Assembly (NCBI RefSeq): GCF_001442755.1
Contig: NZ_CP006367.1
Span: forward strand, 2,542,001-2,606,000
Length of the DNA stretch: 64,000 nt
Reading direction: 5' to 3'
Origin: Aureimonas sp. AU20
GTDB taxonomy: Bacteria > Pseudomonadota > Alphaproteobacteria > Rhizobiales > Rhizobiaceae
Part shown: piece by piece, positions 44,219 to 56,713 of the stretch
How the letters are laid out: the number at the start of each line of letters is the position of its first letter
How positions within the stretch are numbered: position 1 is the first letter of the stretch
Made by a program: the position numbers and the translations under genes
The notes under the pieces: model-generated
The model's input: only the letters and a program-made list of their open reading frames with translations
Database searches by the model: none
Told to the model about the DNA's origin: nothing

Positions 44219-45667
44219 TCAGAGGAAGAAAGAACGGGCTGCAGCCGCTGCGGCCGCGAAGATCGGCCCGGCAACGAAGATATAGGCGGGGAAGACGAAG
44301 AGCGTCGCCGCTCCGAGCACGACCTTGAGCTCCGTTCCCATCGGCTCGAAGCCACCGATAGGCTCGTCGAACCACATGACCTTAACGACGCGAAGATAGT
44401 AGAAAAGACCCACGGTCGAAGCGATCACGCCGATTACGGCGAGCGGAACGAGACCGGCACCGACGGCCGCCACGAACACGTAGTACTTCCCCCAAAAGCC
44501 GAGCAGCGGAGGAAGGCCCGCCAGCGACAGCATGAGGGTCGTCAGCGCCAGAGCCATGATCGGGTTGGTGCGGGACAGACCGGCGAGTTCGTAAACGTCC
44601 TCGACCATCTCGTCGCGCCGACGAAGCGACAGGATCACTGCGAACGTGCCAAGCGTCATCGTGACATAGGTCACCATATAGATCAGCACGCCGCTCACGC
44701 CGGCTTCGTCGCCGGAGGCCAGACCGACCAGGACGTAGCCCATGTGACCGATCGAGGAGTAGGCCATCAGACGCTTGATGTTGCGCTGGCCGATCGCGGC
44801 GAAGGATCCGAACAGCATGGAGGCGATCGAGATGAAGATGATCACCTGCTGCCAGTCCGCTGTCAGCGGGCCGAAGCTCTGCACGGTGAAGCGGGTCAAC
44901 AGCGCGATCGCGGCGACCTTCGGCGCACCCGACAGGAAGGCGGTGACCGGCGTCGGCGCGCCCTCATAGACGTCCGGCGTCCACATGTGGAACGGCACGG
45001 CCGACACCTTGAAGGCGAGGCCCGAGAGGACGAAGACCAAGCCGATCAAAAGGCCGATCGAACGCGCTTCATGCGATGAGATCGCAACGGCGATCTCGCG
45101 AAAGCCGATCTGGCCCGTGAAACCGTAGACCAGCGAGGCGCCGTAGAGCAGCATGCCGGAGGACAGAGCGCCGAGAACGAAGTATTTCAGCCCTGCTTCC
45201 GTCGACTTCACCTGATCTCGGGCGATGGCGGCGATGACATAGATCGCCAGCGACTGAAGCTCAAGGCCCATATAGAGGGCAATCAGATCACCGGCCGAGA
45301 CCATGACGAGCATGCCGATCGTGCAGAGCACGATGAGAACCGGAAACTCGAACTTGTCGAACCGCTCGCGCTTGGCGAACGTCGCCGACATGAGAAGCGC
45401 GGCCGCCGATCCGATCAGAACGAGGATCTTCATGAAGCGGGCGAACGGATCGAGAATGATCGAGCCGCCGAAGGCGACACCGTCCGGCACCACGAAGCAG
45501 AGCCAGCCCGCCGCGAAAACGAGCAGGCCAACTGCGAGCGACAGCACGAAACCGCCGCTCTTCTCGCCCTGGAAGACGCCCACCATCAGTAGAAGCATCG
45601 CGCCGACCGCAAGGATCAGCTCGGTGCCGACAATGGGGAGGCTTTGCGCCACGAATTGCGAAAACAT
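44219..45667 (-). CDS. nuoN: NADH-quinone oxidoreductase subunit N
   Basis: Antiporter-like proton-pumping subunit of complex I in the inner membrane. 482 residues, about 14 spans. The proton channel lysine region [24 protein letters not shown] and [16 protein letters not shown] are diagnostic. Last nuo gene of the operon. Confidence 0.96.
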   Translation of the reverse strand: MFSQFVAQSLPIVGTELILAVGAMLLLMVGVFQGEKSGGFVLSLAVGLLVFAAGWLCFVVPDGVAFGGSIILDPFARFMKILVLIGSAAALLMSATFAKRERFDKFEFPVLIVLCTIGMLVMVSAGDLIALYMGLELQSLAIYVIAAIARDQVKSTEAGLKYFVLGALSSGMLLYGASLVYGFTGQIGFREIAVAISSHEARSIGLLIGLVFVLSGLAFKVSAVPFHMWTPDVYEGAPTPVTAFLSGAPKVAAIALLTRFTVQSFGPLTADWQQVIIFISIASMLFGSFAAIGQRNIKRLMAYSSIGHMGYVLVGLASGDEAGVSGVLIYMVTYVTMTLGTFAVILSLRRRDEMVEDVYELAGLSRTNPIMALALTTLMLSLAGLPPLLGFWGKYYVFVAAVGAGLVPLAVIGVIASTVGLFYYLRVVKVMWFDEPIGGFEPMGTELKVVLGAATLFVFPAYIFVAGPIFAAAAAAARSFFL

Positions 45668-45687
45668 GATCTGTTCAGCCCAGTCGG

Positions 45688-47196
45688 TTAGTGCAGAGAC
45701 GCGACATTGGCGGCAGCCTGCAGGGCGGCGGTGTAACTCCCGAGAAGATGCTCCACGGAGGCGGCCGTCACGTTGAACACCGGCATCGGATAAACGCCGA
45801 AGAAGATCGTCAGCACGGCCAAGGGATAGAGCAACACCTTCTCACGCGGCGTCAGGTCGAGAATGCTCTTCAGGTTTTCCTTATCGAGCGCCCCTAGAAT
45901 GACGCGACGATAAAGCCAAAGCGCATAGGCGGCAGACAGGATGACGCCGGTCGCGGCGAAAATCGCGACCCACGAATTGACCTGGAAGACACCCATCAGC
46001 GTGAGGAACTCGCCGACGAATCCGCTCGTGCCTGGCAGGCCGACATTGCCCATGGTGAAGAGCAGCATCATCGCGGCATAGGCCGGCATGCGGTTCACCA
46101 GACCGCCATAAGCAGCGATCTCGCGAGTGTGCATGCGGTCATAGACGACGCCGACGCAAAGGAAGAGCGCGCCCGAGATGAGGCCATGCGACAGCATTTG
46201 GAAGATCGCGCCCTGCACGCCCTGCGCGTTGGCGGCGAAGATACCCATGGTCACGAAACCCATGTGCGCCACCGACGAATAGGCGATCAGCTTCTTGATG
46301 TCCTCCTGCATCAGCGCCACCAGCGAGGTGTAGATGATCGCGACGACGGAGAGCGTGTAGACCAGAGGTGCGAATTCGGCCGAGGCCAACGGGAACATAG
46401 GAAGCGAGAAGCGCAGGAAGCCGTAGCCGCCAAGCTTTAGGAGAATGCCCGCCAGGATAACCGAACCCGCCGTCGGAGCCTCCACGTGGGCATCTGGTAG
46501 CCAAGTGTGGACTGGCCACATCGGCATCTTCACCGCAAAGGAGGCGAAGAAAGCGAACCAGAGCCAGCTCTGCATCGAGGCTGGGAACTGGTAAGCAAGA
46601 AGATCCGGGATCGAGGTCGTTCCGGCCGTCCAGAACATCGCCATGATGGCAACGAGCATGAAAACCGAACCGAGGAAGGTGAAGAGGAAGAACTTGTAGG
46701 ACGCATAGACGCGCCGCTTGCCGCCCCAGACGCCGATGATCAGGAACATCGGGATCAGCGAGCCTTCGAAGAAGAGGTAGAAAAGCACGATGTCCAGCGC
46801 GCAGAAGACGCCGACAACCAGCGTCTCCAGCACGAGGAAGGCCATCATGTATTCCTTGACACGAACCGTGACGGAGTCGCGGCTGGCCAGGATGCAGATG
46901 GGCATCAAGAAGGTGGTCAGGATGACGAACAGCATTGAGATGCCATCGACACCCATGTGGTAGCTGATGCCACCTTCGAGCCATTCAGCCCGTTCCACCA
47001 TCTGGAACCCGGGCACGCTCTTGTCGAAGCCAACCCAAATCAGCAGCGACAGAAGGAAGGTGAAGACCGTAACCAGCAGCGCGACGTTGCGAATGTTCCG
47101 GCGCGCCAGCTCGCTATCGTCCCGCGTGAACAGGATGATCAGGACGCCGACGAGCGGAAGGAACGTGACGGTCGATAGGATCGGCCAGCCGGTCAT
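45688..47196 (-). CDS. nuoM: NADH-quinone oxidoreductase subunit M
   Basis: Antiporter-like subunit of complex I. 502 residues. Conserved glutamate and lysine regions [40 protein letters not shown] and [20 protein letters not shown] overlaps the nuoL stop (TGATG). Confidence 0.96.
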   Translation of the reverse strand: MTGWPILSTVTFLPLVGVLIILFTRDDSELARRNIRNVALLVTVFTFLLSLLIWVGFDKSVPGFQMVERAEWLEGGISYHMGVDGISMLFVILTTFLMPICILASRDSVTVRVKEYMMAFLVLETLVVGVFCALDIVLFYLFFEGSLIPMFLIIGVWGGKRRVYASYKFFLFTFLGSVFMLVAIMAMFWTAGTTSIPDLLAYQFPASMQSWLWFAFFASFAVKMPMWPVHTWLPDAHVEAPTAGSVILAGILLKLGGYGFLRFSLPMFPLASAEFAPLVYTLSVVAIIYTSLVALMQEDIKKLIAYSSVAHMGFVTMGIFAANAQGVQGAIFQMLSHGLISGALFLCVGVVYDRMHTREIAAYGGLVNRMPAYAAMMLLFTMGNVGLPGTSGFVGEFLTLMGVFQVNSWVAIFAATGVILSAAYALWLYRRVILGALDKENLKSILDLTPREKVLLYPLAVLTIFFGVYPMPVFNVTAASVEHLLGSYTAALQAAANVASLH

Positions 47197-49172
47197 CAGA
47201 TGGTTCCCCAGAACATCATGAAGGTGACGAGCGCCGCGACGCCGATCAGCATGACGAATGCGTAGTGGTAGAGATAACCGGTCTGCATTTGAACGACCCG
47301 GTTTGTCACGTCGAGAACGCGGTTCGAGATTCCATCGGGGCCGAGCCTGTCGATGACCTGACCGTCACCCGTCTTCCAAAGGAAGCGGCCGAGGCGTTTG
47401 GCGGTGCGCACGAACAGGAAGTCGTAGAGCTCGTCGAAGTACCACTTGTTGAGGAGGAACTTGTAGAGGCCCGGATTTCGCGCTGCGAGCTGACCCGGCT
47501 TCTCCGGCGAACGTACGTAGAAGACGTAAGAGACAAGGAATCCCAAGACCATCGCGATGGTCGGCGACCAGATCACCAGGGTCGGAACCTCGTGCGCCTC
47601 GTGCAGCACGTGGTTTTCCGGTCCGGTGAAGATCGCCGTGTGCCAGAAGGTCTCGTATCCGTGTCCCAGAAAGAACGGATAGAACACGATACCCGCGAGC
47701 AGCGCGCCCGCCGACAGGATGAAGAGCGGCACGGTCATGACCGGGGGCGACTCGTGGACGTGGTGCATGACCTCGTGGCTGGCGCGCGGCTTGCCATGGA
47801 AGGTCAGGAAAACGAGGCGCCAGGAGTAGAAGCTGGTCAGCGCGGCCGCGATCACCGTCATGATGTAGCCATACATCGCAAAGGCATTCTCACCGGCGAA
47901 GGCGCTCTCGATAATTGCGTCCTTGGAATAGTAGCCCGCCGTGAACGGAAAGCCGGTCAGCGCCAACGTACCTATCATCATGGTCCAGTAGGTGATCGGG
48001 ATGTGTTTGCGCAGCCCGCCCATGTTGCGCATGTCCTGTTCGCCATCGACGGCGTGGATCACCGAGCCGGCACCGAGGAACAGAAGCGCCTTGAAGAAGG
48101 CGTGCGTAAACAGGTGGAAGATCGCCGCGCCATAGGCACCGACGCCGAGCGCAACGAACATGTAGCCAAGCTGCGAGCAGGTCGAATAGGCGATGACGCG
48201 CTTGATGTCGTTCTGGACGAGGCCGACCGTGGCCGCGAAGAATGCCGTGGTCGCGCCGATGAAGGTGACGAAGGTGAGCGCCGAGGGGCTGAGTTCGAAG
48301 ACCGGCGACATTCGCGCGAGCATGAACACACCCGCCGTCACCATCGTCGCCGCGTGGATCAGCGCGGAGACCGGGGTCGGGCCTTCCATCGCGTCCGGCA
48401 GCCAGGTGTGCAGGCCGATCTGGGCCGACTTGCCCATGGCGCCCATGAAGAGGAGCATGCAGATAGCGGTCATCGCGCCGGCGACGCCGAGCGAATAACC
48501 GGCAAAGCTCAGCACCGGCTGCGTCGCCTCCCCGCCTTCGCCATGGATGGCACCGACCAGCTGGCCGGCACCGGCGAAGATCGTGTCGAACTGCACCGAG
48601 CCGAAGACGACGAAGAGACCGAAGATGCCAAGCAGGAAGCCGAAGTCACCAACGCGGTTGACGACGAAGGCCTTCATCGCCGCGGCATTGGCCGAAGGCT
48701 TCTTGTACCAGAAGCCGATCAGCAGGTAGGAAGCCAGACCCACGCCTTCCCAGCCGAAGAACATCTGGACGAGATTGTCGGCCGTCACCAGCGTCAACAT
48801 GGCGAAGGTGAAGAGCGAGAGATAGGCGAAGAAGCGCGAGCGCGACTCGTCGTGATGCATGTAGCCGATCGAATAGACGTGGACGAGCGCCGAGACGCTG
48901 TTCACGACGACCAGCATGACAAGCGTCAGGCGATCGATCCGCAGCGACCAGGACACGTCGAGCGCGCCGGCCTGGATCCAATGCAGGACGGAGACGTGCA
49001 GCGTCTCGCCATTGCCGAAGCCGAAGGAGATGAAGGCGATCCAAGATAGGACAGCAGCGACAATCAGGAGCGCCGTGGTCAGATATTCCGACGCCTTGTG
49101 ACCGATGGTCGGCCCCGCGAGCCCGGCAGTGATGAAGCCGATCAGCGGGAGTAGAACGATGAGGGTATACAT
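47196..49172 (-). CDS. nuoL: NADH-quinone oxidoreductase subunit L
   Basis: Largest antiporter-like subunit, with the long lateral helix at the C-terminus. 658 residues. Markers: [59 protein letters not shown] and [18 protein letters not shown]. Confidence 0.96.
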   Translation of the reverse strand: MYTLIVLLPLIGFITAGLAGPTIGHKASEYLTTALLIVAAVLSWIAFISFGFGNGETLHVSVLHWIQAGALDVSWSLRIDRLTLVMLVVVNSVSALVHVYSIGYMHHDESRSRFFAYLSLFTFAMLTLVTADNLVQMFFGWEGVGLASYLLIGFWYKKPSANAAAMKAFVVNRVGDFGFLLGIFGLFVVFGSVQFDTIFAGAGQLVGAIHGEGGEATQPVLSFAGYSLGVAGAMTAICMLLFMGAMGKSAQIGLHTWLPDAMEGPTPVSALIHAATMVTAGVFMLARMSPVFELSPSALTFVTFIGATTAFFAATVGLVQNDIKRVIAYSTCSQLGYMFVALGVGAYGAAIFHLFTHAFFKALLFLGAGSVIHAVDGEQDMRNMGGLRKHIPITYWTMMIGTLALTGFPFTAGYYSKDAIIESAFAGENAFAMYGYIMTVIAAALTSFYSWRLVFLTFHGKPRASHEVMHHVHESPPVMTVPLFILSAGALLAGIVFYPFFLGHGYETFWHTAIFTGPENHVLHEAHEVPTLVIWSPTIAMVLGFLVSYVFYVRSPEKPGQLAARNPGLYKFLLNKWYFDELYDFLFVRTAKRLGRFLWKTGDGQVIDRLGPDGISNRVLDVTNRVVQMQTGYLYHYAFVMLIGVAALVTFMMFWGTI

Positions 49173-49180
49173 CCTCGCCT

Positions 49181-49489
49181 TCAGCCTTTCATCGTGTTGA
49201 CGTCGTCGACCGCGATCGACCCGCGATTGCGGAAGAAGACGACCAGAATTGCAAGTCCGATCGCAGCTTCGGCGGCGGCGACGGTCAGAATGAACAGGGC
49301 GAAGATCTGCCCCGCCAAGTCGTTTAGGAAGGCTGAGAACGCCACGAGATTTAGGTTGACGGCGAGCAGGATGAGTTCGACCGACATCAGGATCGTGATG
49401 ATGTTCTTGCGGTTCATGAAGATACCGAAGACGCCGATCACGAAGAGAATGGCGGCAACCGTAAGGTAGTGTCCGAGACCAACGGCCAT
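49181..49489 (-). CDS. nuoK: NADH-quinone oxidoreductase subunit K
   Basis: Small membrane subunit with three spans, 102 residues. The two conserved glutamates sit in [14 protein letters not shown] and [16 protein letters not shown], part of the proton path. Confidence 0.96.
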   Translation of the reverse strand: MAVGLGHYLTVAAILFVIGVFGIFMNRKNIITILMSVELILLAVNLNLVAFSAFLNDLAGQIFALFILTVAAAEAAIGLAILVVFFRNRGSIAVDDVNTMKG

Positions 49490-49511
49490 ATTGCTGTTCC
49501 TTGGGTTCCGC

Positions 49512-50126
49512 TCAGAGTCCGCGACCGGTCTCGACCTGAACGACCTCGATCGAAGTCGCCGGGTTGCGACGAACCTGCTCGGGGATCGACTGCCGCTTCA
49601 GGCCCGGCTTATGGCGCAGCGTCAGGACGATGGCACCCACCATGGCGACGAATAGGATGAGACCCGCCATCTGGAAGAAGAAGACGTAGCGGGTATAGAG
49701 CACCTGCCCGATCGCCTCGATGTTCGACATCGTTTCGAGCGGGGGCATGGGCAGAACTGTCGCCGACGTCGGCGCCGGCTGGTAGTAGCCGCCCGACAGG
49801 GCGATGATCAGCTGGGCCAGCAGCACGAAACCGATGATCGCGCCGACCGGCGCGTATTTCAGCGCGTCTTGCTTGATGCGACCGAAATCGAGATCCAGCA
49901 TCATTACGACGAAGAGGAAGAGGATCGCCACGGCGCCGACATAGACGACGATCAGGATCAGCGCGAGGAACTCGGCTCCCGTCATCAGGAACAGGCCCGC
50001 CGCCGCCACGAAGGTCAGGATGAGGAACAGGACCGAATGGACCGGATTGCGCGACACGACCACCATCAGCGCCGAACCGACGCTGACGATCGCGAAAACA
50101 TAGAAGAAGAACGTCTGCAGCCCCAT
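49512..50126 (-). CDS. nuoJ: NADH-quinone oxidoreductase subunit J
   Basis: Membrane subunit with about five spans, 204 residues. Conserved [17 protein letters not shown] (the helix with a pi-bulge that controls coupling). Start: ATG at 50126 with GGGGGAG eight bases upstream; an in-frame TTG at 50144 is less likely. Confidence 0.95.
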   Translation of the reverse strand: MGLQTFFFYVFAIVSVGSALMVVVSRNPVHSVLFLILTFVAAAGLFLMTGAEFLALILIVVYVGAVAILFLFVVMMLDLDFGRIKQDALKYAPVGAIIGFVLLAQLIIALSGGYYQPAPTSATVLPMPPLETMSNIEAIGQVLYTRYVFFFQMAGLILFVAMVGAIVLTLRHKPGLKRQSIPEQVRRNPATSIEVVQVETGRGL

Positions 50127-50235
50127 CGTGGCGGGCTCCCCCAAAAGGTACGGTTCACTCGCAAGAAGCGCGCGACAAAGGCCGCGCGGCTTGCCCTAAT
50201 CTCAGCCGCGGCCCCCGGAGGCCACCGCCAGAGGC

Positions 50236-50727
50236 TTAACGGTACGGTGCGTCGAGCGCAATGTTGCGCGCAAGCTCGCGCTCCCAACGGTCGCCGTTCG
50301 CCAGCAGCTTTTCCTTGTCGTAGTAGAGCTCTTCGCGGGTTTCCGTCGAGAACTCGAAATTCGGCCCCTCGACGATCGCGTCGACCGGGCAAGCTTCCTG
50401 GCAGAAGCCGCAATAGATGCACTTCACCATATCGATGTCGTAGCGCACGGTGCGGCGCGTACCATCGTTCCGGCGCGGACCGGCTTCGATAGTGATGGCC
50501 TGTGCCGGGCAGATCGCCTCGCAGAGCTTGCACGCGATGCAGCGCTCCTGGCCGTTGGGATAGCGGCGCAAGGCATGCTCGCCGCGAAAGCGCGGGCTGA
50601 CCGGACCCTTTTCGAACGGATAGTTCAGAGTCGATTTTGGCGCAAAGAAGTAGCGCATGGAGAGGCGGAACGCTGCCAAGAACTCCAGAAGAAACAGCGA
50701 TCGAATGGACTGCGTCAGAGCGCTCAT
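50236..50727 (-). CDS. nuoI: NADH-quinone oxidoreductase subunit I
   Basis: Peripheral-arm subunit with two 4Fe-4S clusters (N6a, N6b): C63-C66-C69 with C73 ([12 protein letters not shown]), and C103-C106-C109 with C113 ([12 protein letters not shown]). 163 residues, with an amphipathic N-terminus on the membrane. 109 bases separate it from nuoJ. Confidence 0.97.
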   Translation of the reverse strand: MSALTQSIRSLFLLEFLAAFRLSMRYFFAPKSTLNYPFEKGPVSPRFRGEHALRRYPNGQERCIACKLCEAICPAQAITIEAGPRRNDGTRRTVRYDIDMVKCIYCGFCQEACPVDAIVEGPNFEFSTETREELYYDKEKLLANGDRWERELARNIALDAPYR

Positions 50728-50831
50728 CTTTTACCTTGCCTCCGAAATCCGGAGTGAATGTCAGGTCGGCCTTCGCGCCCATGCGTCGGGGAATGCGAAG
50801 AGGAAGAAAGGCGGCCGAACCGCCTCTCCGA

Positions 50832-51878
50832 TCAGGCGTTGCCCCAGCCCGTGAGCTGGAGAACGAAGGCGACGATCACGACCATGGCGAGCGAGATCGG
50901 AAGGAAGACCTTCCAGCCCAGACGCATCAGCTGGTCGTAGCGATAGCGGGGCACGAAGGCCTTCACCATGGCGAAGAGGAAGAAGCAGAAGGTGACTTTG
51001 ATCAGGAACCAGATCACCCCAGGCACCCAGGTAAAGGGCGCAAAGCCGAACGGGGGCAGCCAGCCGCCGAGGAACAGGATGGTCATCAGCGAGCACATCA
51101 GGGTGATCGCTGCATACTCGCCGAGCATGAACATCATGTAAGGAGTCGAGCCATACTCGACCATGAAACCCGCGACCAGCTCAGATTCCGCCTCCGGTAG
51201 ATCGAAGGGCGGCCGGTTCGTCTCGGCCAGGGCCGAGATAAAGAAGATCACGAACATCGGGAAGAGCGAAAGCCAGTGCCAGTCAAGGAAACTGGCAGGC
51301 AGGCCGAGCATGGTGCCGAGGCCATCCGACTGCGCCACGACGATGTCGGTGAGGTTCAGCGAGCCGACGCAGAGGAGGACGGTGACGATAACGAAACCGA
51401 TCGAGACTTCGTAGGAGACCATCTGCGCTGCCGAGCGAAGCGCGCCGAGAAAGGCGTATTTCGAGTTCGACGCCCAGCCGCCCATGATGACGCCATAGAC
51501 CTCGAGCGAAGAGATCGCGAAGATATAGAGAATGCCGAGATTGATATCGGCAATCACCCAACCGTCGGCGATCGGCACCACCGCGAAAGTGGCTAGTGCC
51601 AACACGACCGCGACCAGAGGCGCGACGAGGAACACCACCTTGTCGGAGGAGGCCGGAATGACCGGCTCCTTCAGCACGAACTTCAGCAGATCGGCGAAAG
51701 ACTGGAAAAGCCCGAAGGGACCTACGACGTTCGGACCGCGACGCATCTGCACCGCCGCCCAGATCTTGCGATCCGCCAGAAGGATATAGGCGATCAGTAC
51801 GAGCAGCACGACCAGGAACAGAAGGCTCTGTCCGAGGATGACCAGCGCTGGCCAGATATAGGACGAGAAAAGGTCCAT
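50832..51878 (-). CDS. nuoH: NADH-quinone oxidoreductase subunit H
   Basis: Membrane subunit that forms the quinone chamber with NuoB and NuoD. 348 residues, eight spans. Markers [21 protein letters not shown] and [21 protein letters not shown] (quinone-site loop). Fifteen bases after nuoG. Confidence 0.96.
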   Translation of the reverse strand: MDLFSSYIWPALVILGQSLLFLVVLLVLIAYILLADRKIWAAVQMRRGPNVVGPFGLFQSFADLLKFVLKEPVIPASSDKVVFLVAPLVAVVLALATFAVVPIADGWVIADINLGILYIFAISSLEVYGVIMGGWASNSKYAFLGALRSAAQMVSYEVSIGFVIVTVLLCVGSLNLTDIVVAQSDGLGTMLGLPASFLDWHWLSLFPMFVIFFISALAETNRPPFDLPEAESELVAGFMVEYGSTPYMMFMLGEYAAITLMCSLMTILFLGGWLPPFGFAPFTWVPGVIWFLIKVTFCFFLFAMVKAFVPRYRYDQLMRLGWKVFLPISLAMVVIVAFVLQLTGWGNA

Positions 51879-51893
51879 GTGTTTTGGTCTTCC

Positions 51894-53969
51894 TTACTCG
51901 GCAGCCTGGAGCTGTTCGCCGCGCGCCAGACGCGAGCACTCGGCCATCACTTTGGAGGCCCGGGCAATGGGATTGGTCAGGTAGAAGTCACCGATACGCG
52001 AGCGGAAGGTCTCGCCGCTCAACGCGCCGGCGCGATCAGCCAGAACAGTGATCGCGTTGCGATCGGCTTCCACCAGCTCGCCCTGCGACAGATGAGGGAC
52101 GGCGGCAACAAGGTCAGTCCTCAGTTGCAGAAGTGAGTCGAAGGGCAGAGCCTTACCGAGCACCCCAGACAACGCGCGGAAGATGGCCCAGTCCTCCTTG
52201 GCGTCGCCCGGCGGGAATGCGGCACGACCACCGGACTGGACCCGCCCTTCGGTGTTGACGTAGATGCCGGCCTTCTCCGTATAGGCCGCCCCCGGCAGGA
52301 TGACGTCGGCGCGATGCGCGCCCTTGTCGCCATGCGTGCCGATGTAAACGACGAAGGGACCAGCCGCGATGTCGATCTCATCGGCCCCGAGGTTGAAGAG
52401 AACATCGACGCCGCCATCGGCCATCTCATGCGCCGAAGCACCGCCTGCCGTCGGCACGAAACCGATGTCCAGACCGCCGACGCGCGACGCAGCCGTGTGA
52501 AGAACGTTGAAGCCGTTCCAACCATCAGTAACGGCGCCGATTTCGCGAGCGAGCGCCGCGATCGAGTTCAGAACGTCGAGACCGTTCTCGCCCGACAGAG
52601 GCCCCTGCCCGACGATGATCATCGGCCGCTCGGCCTTGCTCAAAGCCTCGTAGAAGTCGCGGTTCGCCGTTTCGATCTCGCCCAGCGTCTGAGGTCCGGC
52701 GCCGAGATGCGTCACGGCATATCGCAGGTCGACATTCTCCCCGATCAGACCAATCGGGAAACCGCCCCGGCGCCAGCGCTTGCGAATGCGCGCGTTGAGA
52801 ACCGGAGCTTCGAAACGCGGATTGGCACCGATGATGAGAAGCGCATCCGCGTTCTCAATGCCGGCAATCGTCGTGTTGAAGAGATAAGAGGCACGGCCAT
52901 CGGCCGGGTCGATCTTCGATCCGTCCTGGCGACAGTCGATATTGGTGGAACCGAGCTCGCCCATCAGGCGCTTGAGCGCCCACATCTCTTCGAGATTGGC
53001 GAGATCGCCGGCAATGGCCCCGATGCGGTTCGCGCTACTGGCAGCGATCTTCGACTTGATCACGTCGAAGGCTTCCGCCCAGGTCGCCGGCTGGAGGCGG
53101 CCGTCACGGCGCACATAGGGCCGGTCCAGGCGTTGCGTGCGAAGGCCATCCCAGACGAAGCGGGTCTTGTCGGAAATCCATTCCTCGTTCACGAGCTCGT
53201 TCGTGCGCGGCAGAATGCGCATGACCTCGCGGCCGCGTGTGTCGACGCGGATTGAAGAGCCGACCGCATCCATGACGTCGATCGTCTCGGTCTTGGTCAG
53301 CTCCCACGGGCGAGCTTGGAAGGCATAGGGACGGGAGGTTAGGGCGCCAACCGGGCAGAGGTCGATCACGTTGCCCTGCATCTCGGACGTCATAGCCTGT
53401 TCGAGATAGGTCGTGATCTCGGCATCTTCGCCACGGCCGATCAGACCGAGCTCGGAAATGCCGGCGACTTCCGTGGTGAAGCGAACGCAGCGCGTGCAGT
53501 GAATGCAGCGCGTCATAATCGTCTTCACGAGCGGGCCGATATATTTGTCTTCGACAGCGCGCTTGTTTTCTTTGTAACGCGAGGAATCGACGCCGAAGGC
53601 CATGGCTTGGTCTTGCAGGTCGCACTCGCCGCCCTGGTCGCAGATCGGGCAATCCAGCGGATGGTTGATGAGGAGAAACTCCATCACCCCTTCGCGCGCC
53701 TTCTTCACCATCGGCGTGTTGGTGAAGATTTCAGGCGCCTCGCCGTTCGGGCCGGGGCGCAGATCGCGCACGCCCATGGCGCAGGATGCGGCAGGCTTCG
53801 GCGGACCACCCTTCACCTCGACCAGACACATGCGGCAATTACCGGCGACCGAAAGCCGCTCGTGAAAGCAGAAGCGCGGGATTTCGGCACCAGCCTCCTC
53901 CGCTGCCTGTAGCAGCGTGTAGTGGTCGGGAACCTCGATCTCGTTGCCGTCGACTTTGATCTTTGCCAT
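51894..53969 (-). CDS. nuoG: NADH-quinone oxidoreductase subunit G
   Basis: Largest peripheral subunit, 691 residues. The 2Fe-2S cluster uses C34, C45, C48 and C63 ([18 protein letters not shown]). The His-coordinated 4Fe-4S region is [19 protein letters not shown], and a further 4Fe-4S is held by [12 protein letters not shown]. The C-terminal molybdopterin-oxidoreductase-like domain has no cofactor function in complex I. Confidence 0.96.
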   Translation of the reverse strand: MAKIKVDGNEIEVPDHYTLLQAAEEAGAEIPRFCFHERLSVAGNCRMCLVEVKGGPPKPAASCAMGVRDLRPGPNGEAPEIFTNTPMVKKAREGVMEFLLINHPLDCPICDQGGECDLQDQAMAFGVDSSRYKENKRAVEDKYIGPLVKTIMTRCIHCTRCVRFTTEVAGISELGLIGRGEDAEITTYLEQAMTSEMQGNVIDLCPVGALTSRPYAFQARPWELTKTETIDVMDAVGSSIRVDTRGREVMRILPRTNELVNEEWISDKTRFVWDGLRTQRLDRPYVRRDGRLQPATWAEAFDVIKSKIAASSANRIGAIAGDLANLEEMWALKRLMGELGSTNIDCRQDGSKIDPADGRASYLFNTTIAGIENADALLIIGANPRFEAPVLNARIRKRWRRGGFPIGLIGENVDLRYAVTHLGAGPQTLGEIETANRDFYEALSKAERPMIIVGQGPLSGENGLDVLNSIAALAREIGAVTDGWNGFNVLHTAASRVGGLDIGFVPTAGGASAHEMADGGVDVLFNLGADEIDIAAGPFVVYIGTHGDKGAHRADVILPGAAYTEKAGIYVNTEGRVQSGGRAAFPPGDAKEDWAIFRALSGVLGKALPFDSLLQLRTDLVAAVPHLSQGELVEADRNAITVLADRAGALSGETFRSRIGDFYLTNPIARASKVMAECSRLARGEQLQAAE

Positions 53970-54037
53970 CTGCTTTTCTCAGTTCCGGTGCGCCTGACCG
54001 GCAGAGCCATCGCCCTGCCCCGTTCCGCGTCGCCCGA

Positions 54038-55345
54038 TTACTCTGCCGCCTGAAGGATGGCGGGACGGTCCTTATCGGCATTGCGCGAGAATTCGTCGAT
54101 CCGGCGCTCGATCTCGGCGCGGAAATGTCGAATGAGACCTTGGATCGGCCAAGCCGCAGCATCACCAAGCGCACAGATCGTGTGACCTTCGACCTGCTTC
54201 GTCACGTCGAGCAGCATGTCGATGTCGCGCTTCTGCGCGTTGCCGACCACCATGCGCTCCATGACGCGCCACATCCAGCCCGTGCCTTCGCGGCAAGGCG
54301 TGCATTGTCCGCAACTCTCATGCTTGTAGAAATAAGCTAGCCGAGCGATGGCCCGGACGATGTCGGTCGACTTGTCCATGACGATCACGGCCGCCGTGCC
54401 GAACGAGGACTTCACCTCGCGCATGCCGTCGAAATCCATGATCGCGTCGACCATCTGCTCGCCCGGCACGAGCGGGCAGGATGAGCCGCCCGGAATCACG
54501 GCCAGAAGATTGTCGTACCCGCCGCGCACGCCGCCGCAATGGCGGTCGATCAGCTCGCGGAACGAGATGCCCATCGTCTCTTCGACCGTGCAGGGGCGGT
54601 TAACGTGACCCGAGATCGAGAAGAGTTTGGTACCAGTGTTGTTCGGGCGGCCGAAGCCAGCAAACCACGCACCGCCGCGACGCAGAATAGTCGGGGCGAC
54701 CGCGATCGACTCGACGTTGTTCACGGTCGTCGGGCAGCCGTAGAGACCCATATTGGCCGGGAAAGGCGGCTTCAGCCGCGGCTGGCCCTTCTTGCCCTCG
54801 AGGCTTTCAAGCAGCGCAGTTTCTTCACCACAGATGTAGGCGCCGGCGCCGTGATGGACGAAGACGTCCATATCCCAGCCGCACTTGTTGTCGCGGCCGA
54901 GTAGGCCGGCCTCGTAGCATTCGTCGATCGCGCGCTGCAGCGCCTCACGCTCGCGGACATACTCGCCGCGAACGTAGATGTAAGCCGCATGCGCGCCCAT
55001 CGCGAAACTGGCGATGATGCAACCCTCGATCAGCGTGAACGGATCGTTGCGCAGGATCTCGCGATCCTTGCAGGTGCCAGGCTCGGACTCGTCTGCATTG
55101 ACCACGAGATAATGCGGCCGCTCGCCGACCTCCTTCGGCATGAAGGACCATTTCAGACCGGTCGGGAAGCCAGCGCCGCCGCGGCCGCGCAGGCCCGAGG
55201 CCTTCATCTCGTTGATGATCCAGTCGCGGCCTTTGCCGATGATCTCGGCCGTGCCATCGAAATGCCCGCGCCGCATCGCGCCCTTCAGGCTCTTGTCCCG
55301 AAGACCGTAGATGTTGGTGAAGATGCGATCCTGATCCTGCAGCAT
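54038..55345 (-). CDS. nuoF: NADH-quinone oxidoreductase subunit F
   Basis: NADH- and FMN-binding subunit. 435 residues. [17 protein letters not shown] binds [26 protein letters not shown] the flavin, and the N3 4Fe-4S cluster uses the cysteines of [16 protein letters not shown] and the later [13 protein letters not shown]. Confidence 0.97.
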   Translation of the reverse strand: MLQDQDRIFTNIYGLRDKSLKGAMRRGHFDGTAEIIGKGRDWIINEMKASGLRGRGGAGFPTGLKWSFMPKEVGERPHYLVVNADESEPGTCKDREILRNDPFTLIEGCIIASFAMGAHAAYIYVRGEYVREREALQRAIDECYEAGLLGRDNKCGWDMDVFVHHGAGAYICGEETALLESLEGKKGQPRLKPPFPANMGLYGCPTTVNNVESIAVAPTILRRGGAWFAGFGRPNNTGTKLFSISGHVNRPCTVEETMGISFRELIDRHCGGVRGGYDNLLAVIPGGSSCPLVPGEQMVDAIMDFDGMREVKSSFGTAAVIVMDKSTDIVRAIARLAYFYKHESCGQCTPCREGTGWMWRVMERMVVGNAQKRDIDMLLDVTKQVEGHTICALGDAAAWPIQGLIRHFRAEIERRIDEFSRNADKDRPAILQAAE

Positions 55346-55362
55346 AGTCGCCTCCCCGCCTC

Positions 55363-56556
55363 TCAGCGCTTCGTCTCGTCAGCGCTCGGCACGCTGCGGT
55401 TCTCGCTTCCGGATGCGCCGGCCTCGCTGGCCGGAGTTCCAACCGTGTCGGACGTGTTCTTGCGCTCGCCTTCGAGCTGGCCACTGGCGCTGGATTCACG
55501 ATTCGACAGGTCGGAGCTAGACGTCACCTTCACCGGCGACTCGCCAGGCACGCGCTGCTCGTCACGAACCACGGAATCTTCGGCCGCAGCACCCTTGTCC
55601 TTCATCGGCCCGTCGCTGCGCGGCTTGCCATCGGTCGAGCCCGAAGCGGACCCGAACTCAGCCTTGTCGCGCTCGTTCTGGCCGGTCGGGCCTTGCGTGG
55701 TCCCACCGGTCTTACCGGCACCGGCGTGTCCGGCGCCATCGGACGGATCAACGCTGGTCGACTCCTCCTTCGCGGAACGGGAGTCGGCAGCAGAAGCTTT
55801 GCCCGGCGACTGGATCGTCGGATCGGTTTCCGGCGCGCTGGTTTCGACGCGACCTGCCTGCGAAGGCGGGGTCGACGTTTCGCCACCCGAAGTCGAGGTC
55901 GAAGCCTGATCGCGCGAGCGCGCCTCTTCCCGCCCGTCTTCATCGTTGAAGGCCGTCAGCGTGGTAAGACCACCGATCGGCACGGACAGGTGACGATCGA
56001 CCTGCGGCCCCTTGCGGACGCTCTCACCCTCGCCGGCATCGAACGCGGCGATGATCTCGCCCAGCCGCTCCGGCGTCAGGTCCTCGTAGGTGTCCTTAAA
56101 GATCATGACCATTGGCGCATTGACGCATGCGCCCAGGCACTCCACCTCTTCCCAGGACAGGGTGCCTGTCTCGTTGAGGTGGAACGGCTCAGGATGAATG
56201 TGCTTGCGGCAGGCCGCCTTCAGATCTTCAGCGCCGCGCAGCATGCAGGGCGTCGTGCCGCAGACCTGAACATGGGCCCGCGTGCCAACGGGCTTAAGCT
56301 GGAACTGAGTGTAAAAGGTCGCGACTTCGAGGACGCGGATCATCGGCATGCTCAGGCGATCGGCGACATACTCGATCGCCGCTTTCGTTACCCAGCCGTC
56401 CTGCTCCTGCGCACGCATGAGCAGCGGAATGACCGCCGACTGCTGGCGCCCCTCGGGATAGCGAGCGATCAACGTGACGGCCCACCGCTCGTTTTGATCC
56501 GAGAAGGCAAAGCTCTGGGGTTGAACGGCATCTTCCGCAAGGCGTCGGACAGACAT
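55363..56556 (-). CDS. nuoE: NADH-quinone oxidoreductase subunit E with long disordered tail
   Basis: Thioredoxin-like subunit with the N1a 2Fe-2S cluster: C99, C104, C140 and C144 ([11 protein letters not shown] and [10 protein letters not shown]). The folded domain ends near residue 200 ([14 protein letters not shown]). The remaining 195 residues are low-complexity Ser/Thr/Glu/Gly/Ala without hydrophobic segments, doubling the size of the usual protein. Rhizobial NuoE often has some extension, but this is long. The frame and codon usage continue without break, so it is not an assembly error. A 157-base gap precedes it after nuoD, unusually large for this operon. Confidence 0.94.
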   Translation of the reverse strand: MSVRRLAEDAVQPQSFAFSDQNERWAVTLIARYPEGRQQSAVIPLLMRAQEQDGWVTKAAIEYVADRLSMPMIRVLEVATFYTQFQLKPVGTRAHVQVCGTTPCMLRGAEDLKAACRKHIHPEPFHLNETGTLSWEEVECLGACVNAPMVMIFKDTYEDLTPERLGEIIAAFDAGEGESVRKGPQVDRHLSVPIGGLTTLTAFNDEDGREEARSRDQASTSTSGGETSTPPSQAGRVETSAPETDPTIQSPGKASAADSRSAKEESTSVDPSDGAGHAGAGKTGGTTQGPTGQNERDKAEFGSASGSTDGKPRSDGPMKDKGAAAEDSVVRDEQRVPGESPVKVTSSSDLSNRESSASGQLEGERKNTSDTVGTPASEAGASGSENRSVPSADETKR

Positions 56557-56713
56557 TGGACCTCGACTTCAGAACGGTTCCAACATGCGTATGTTGCGGC
56601 GCGTTCTAACATAGAATGCTTAAAAGACCAGCGACTTCACGAGACCGCGAGCACCGGCAGTTTCTAGGCCAAACGTTGGCCGGCGAAGCCGAAGAAAGGC
56701 CTCGCCAACGGGC

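Noticed and set aside
47265..49049. A 594-codon plus-strand frame opposite nuoL
   Set aside because: Charged, low-complexity translation typical of the complement of a membrane-protein gene.
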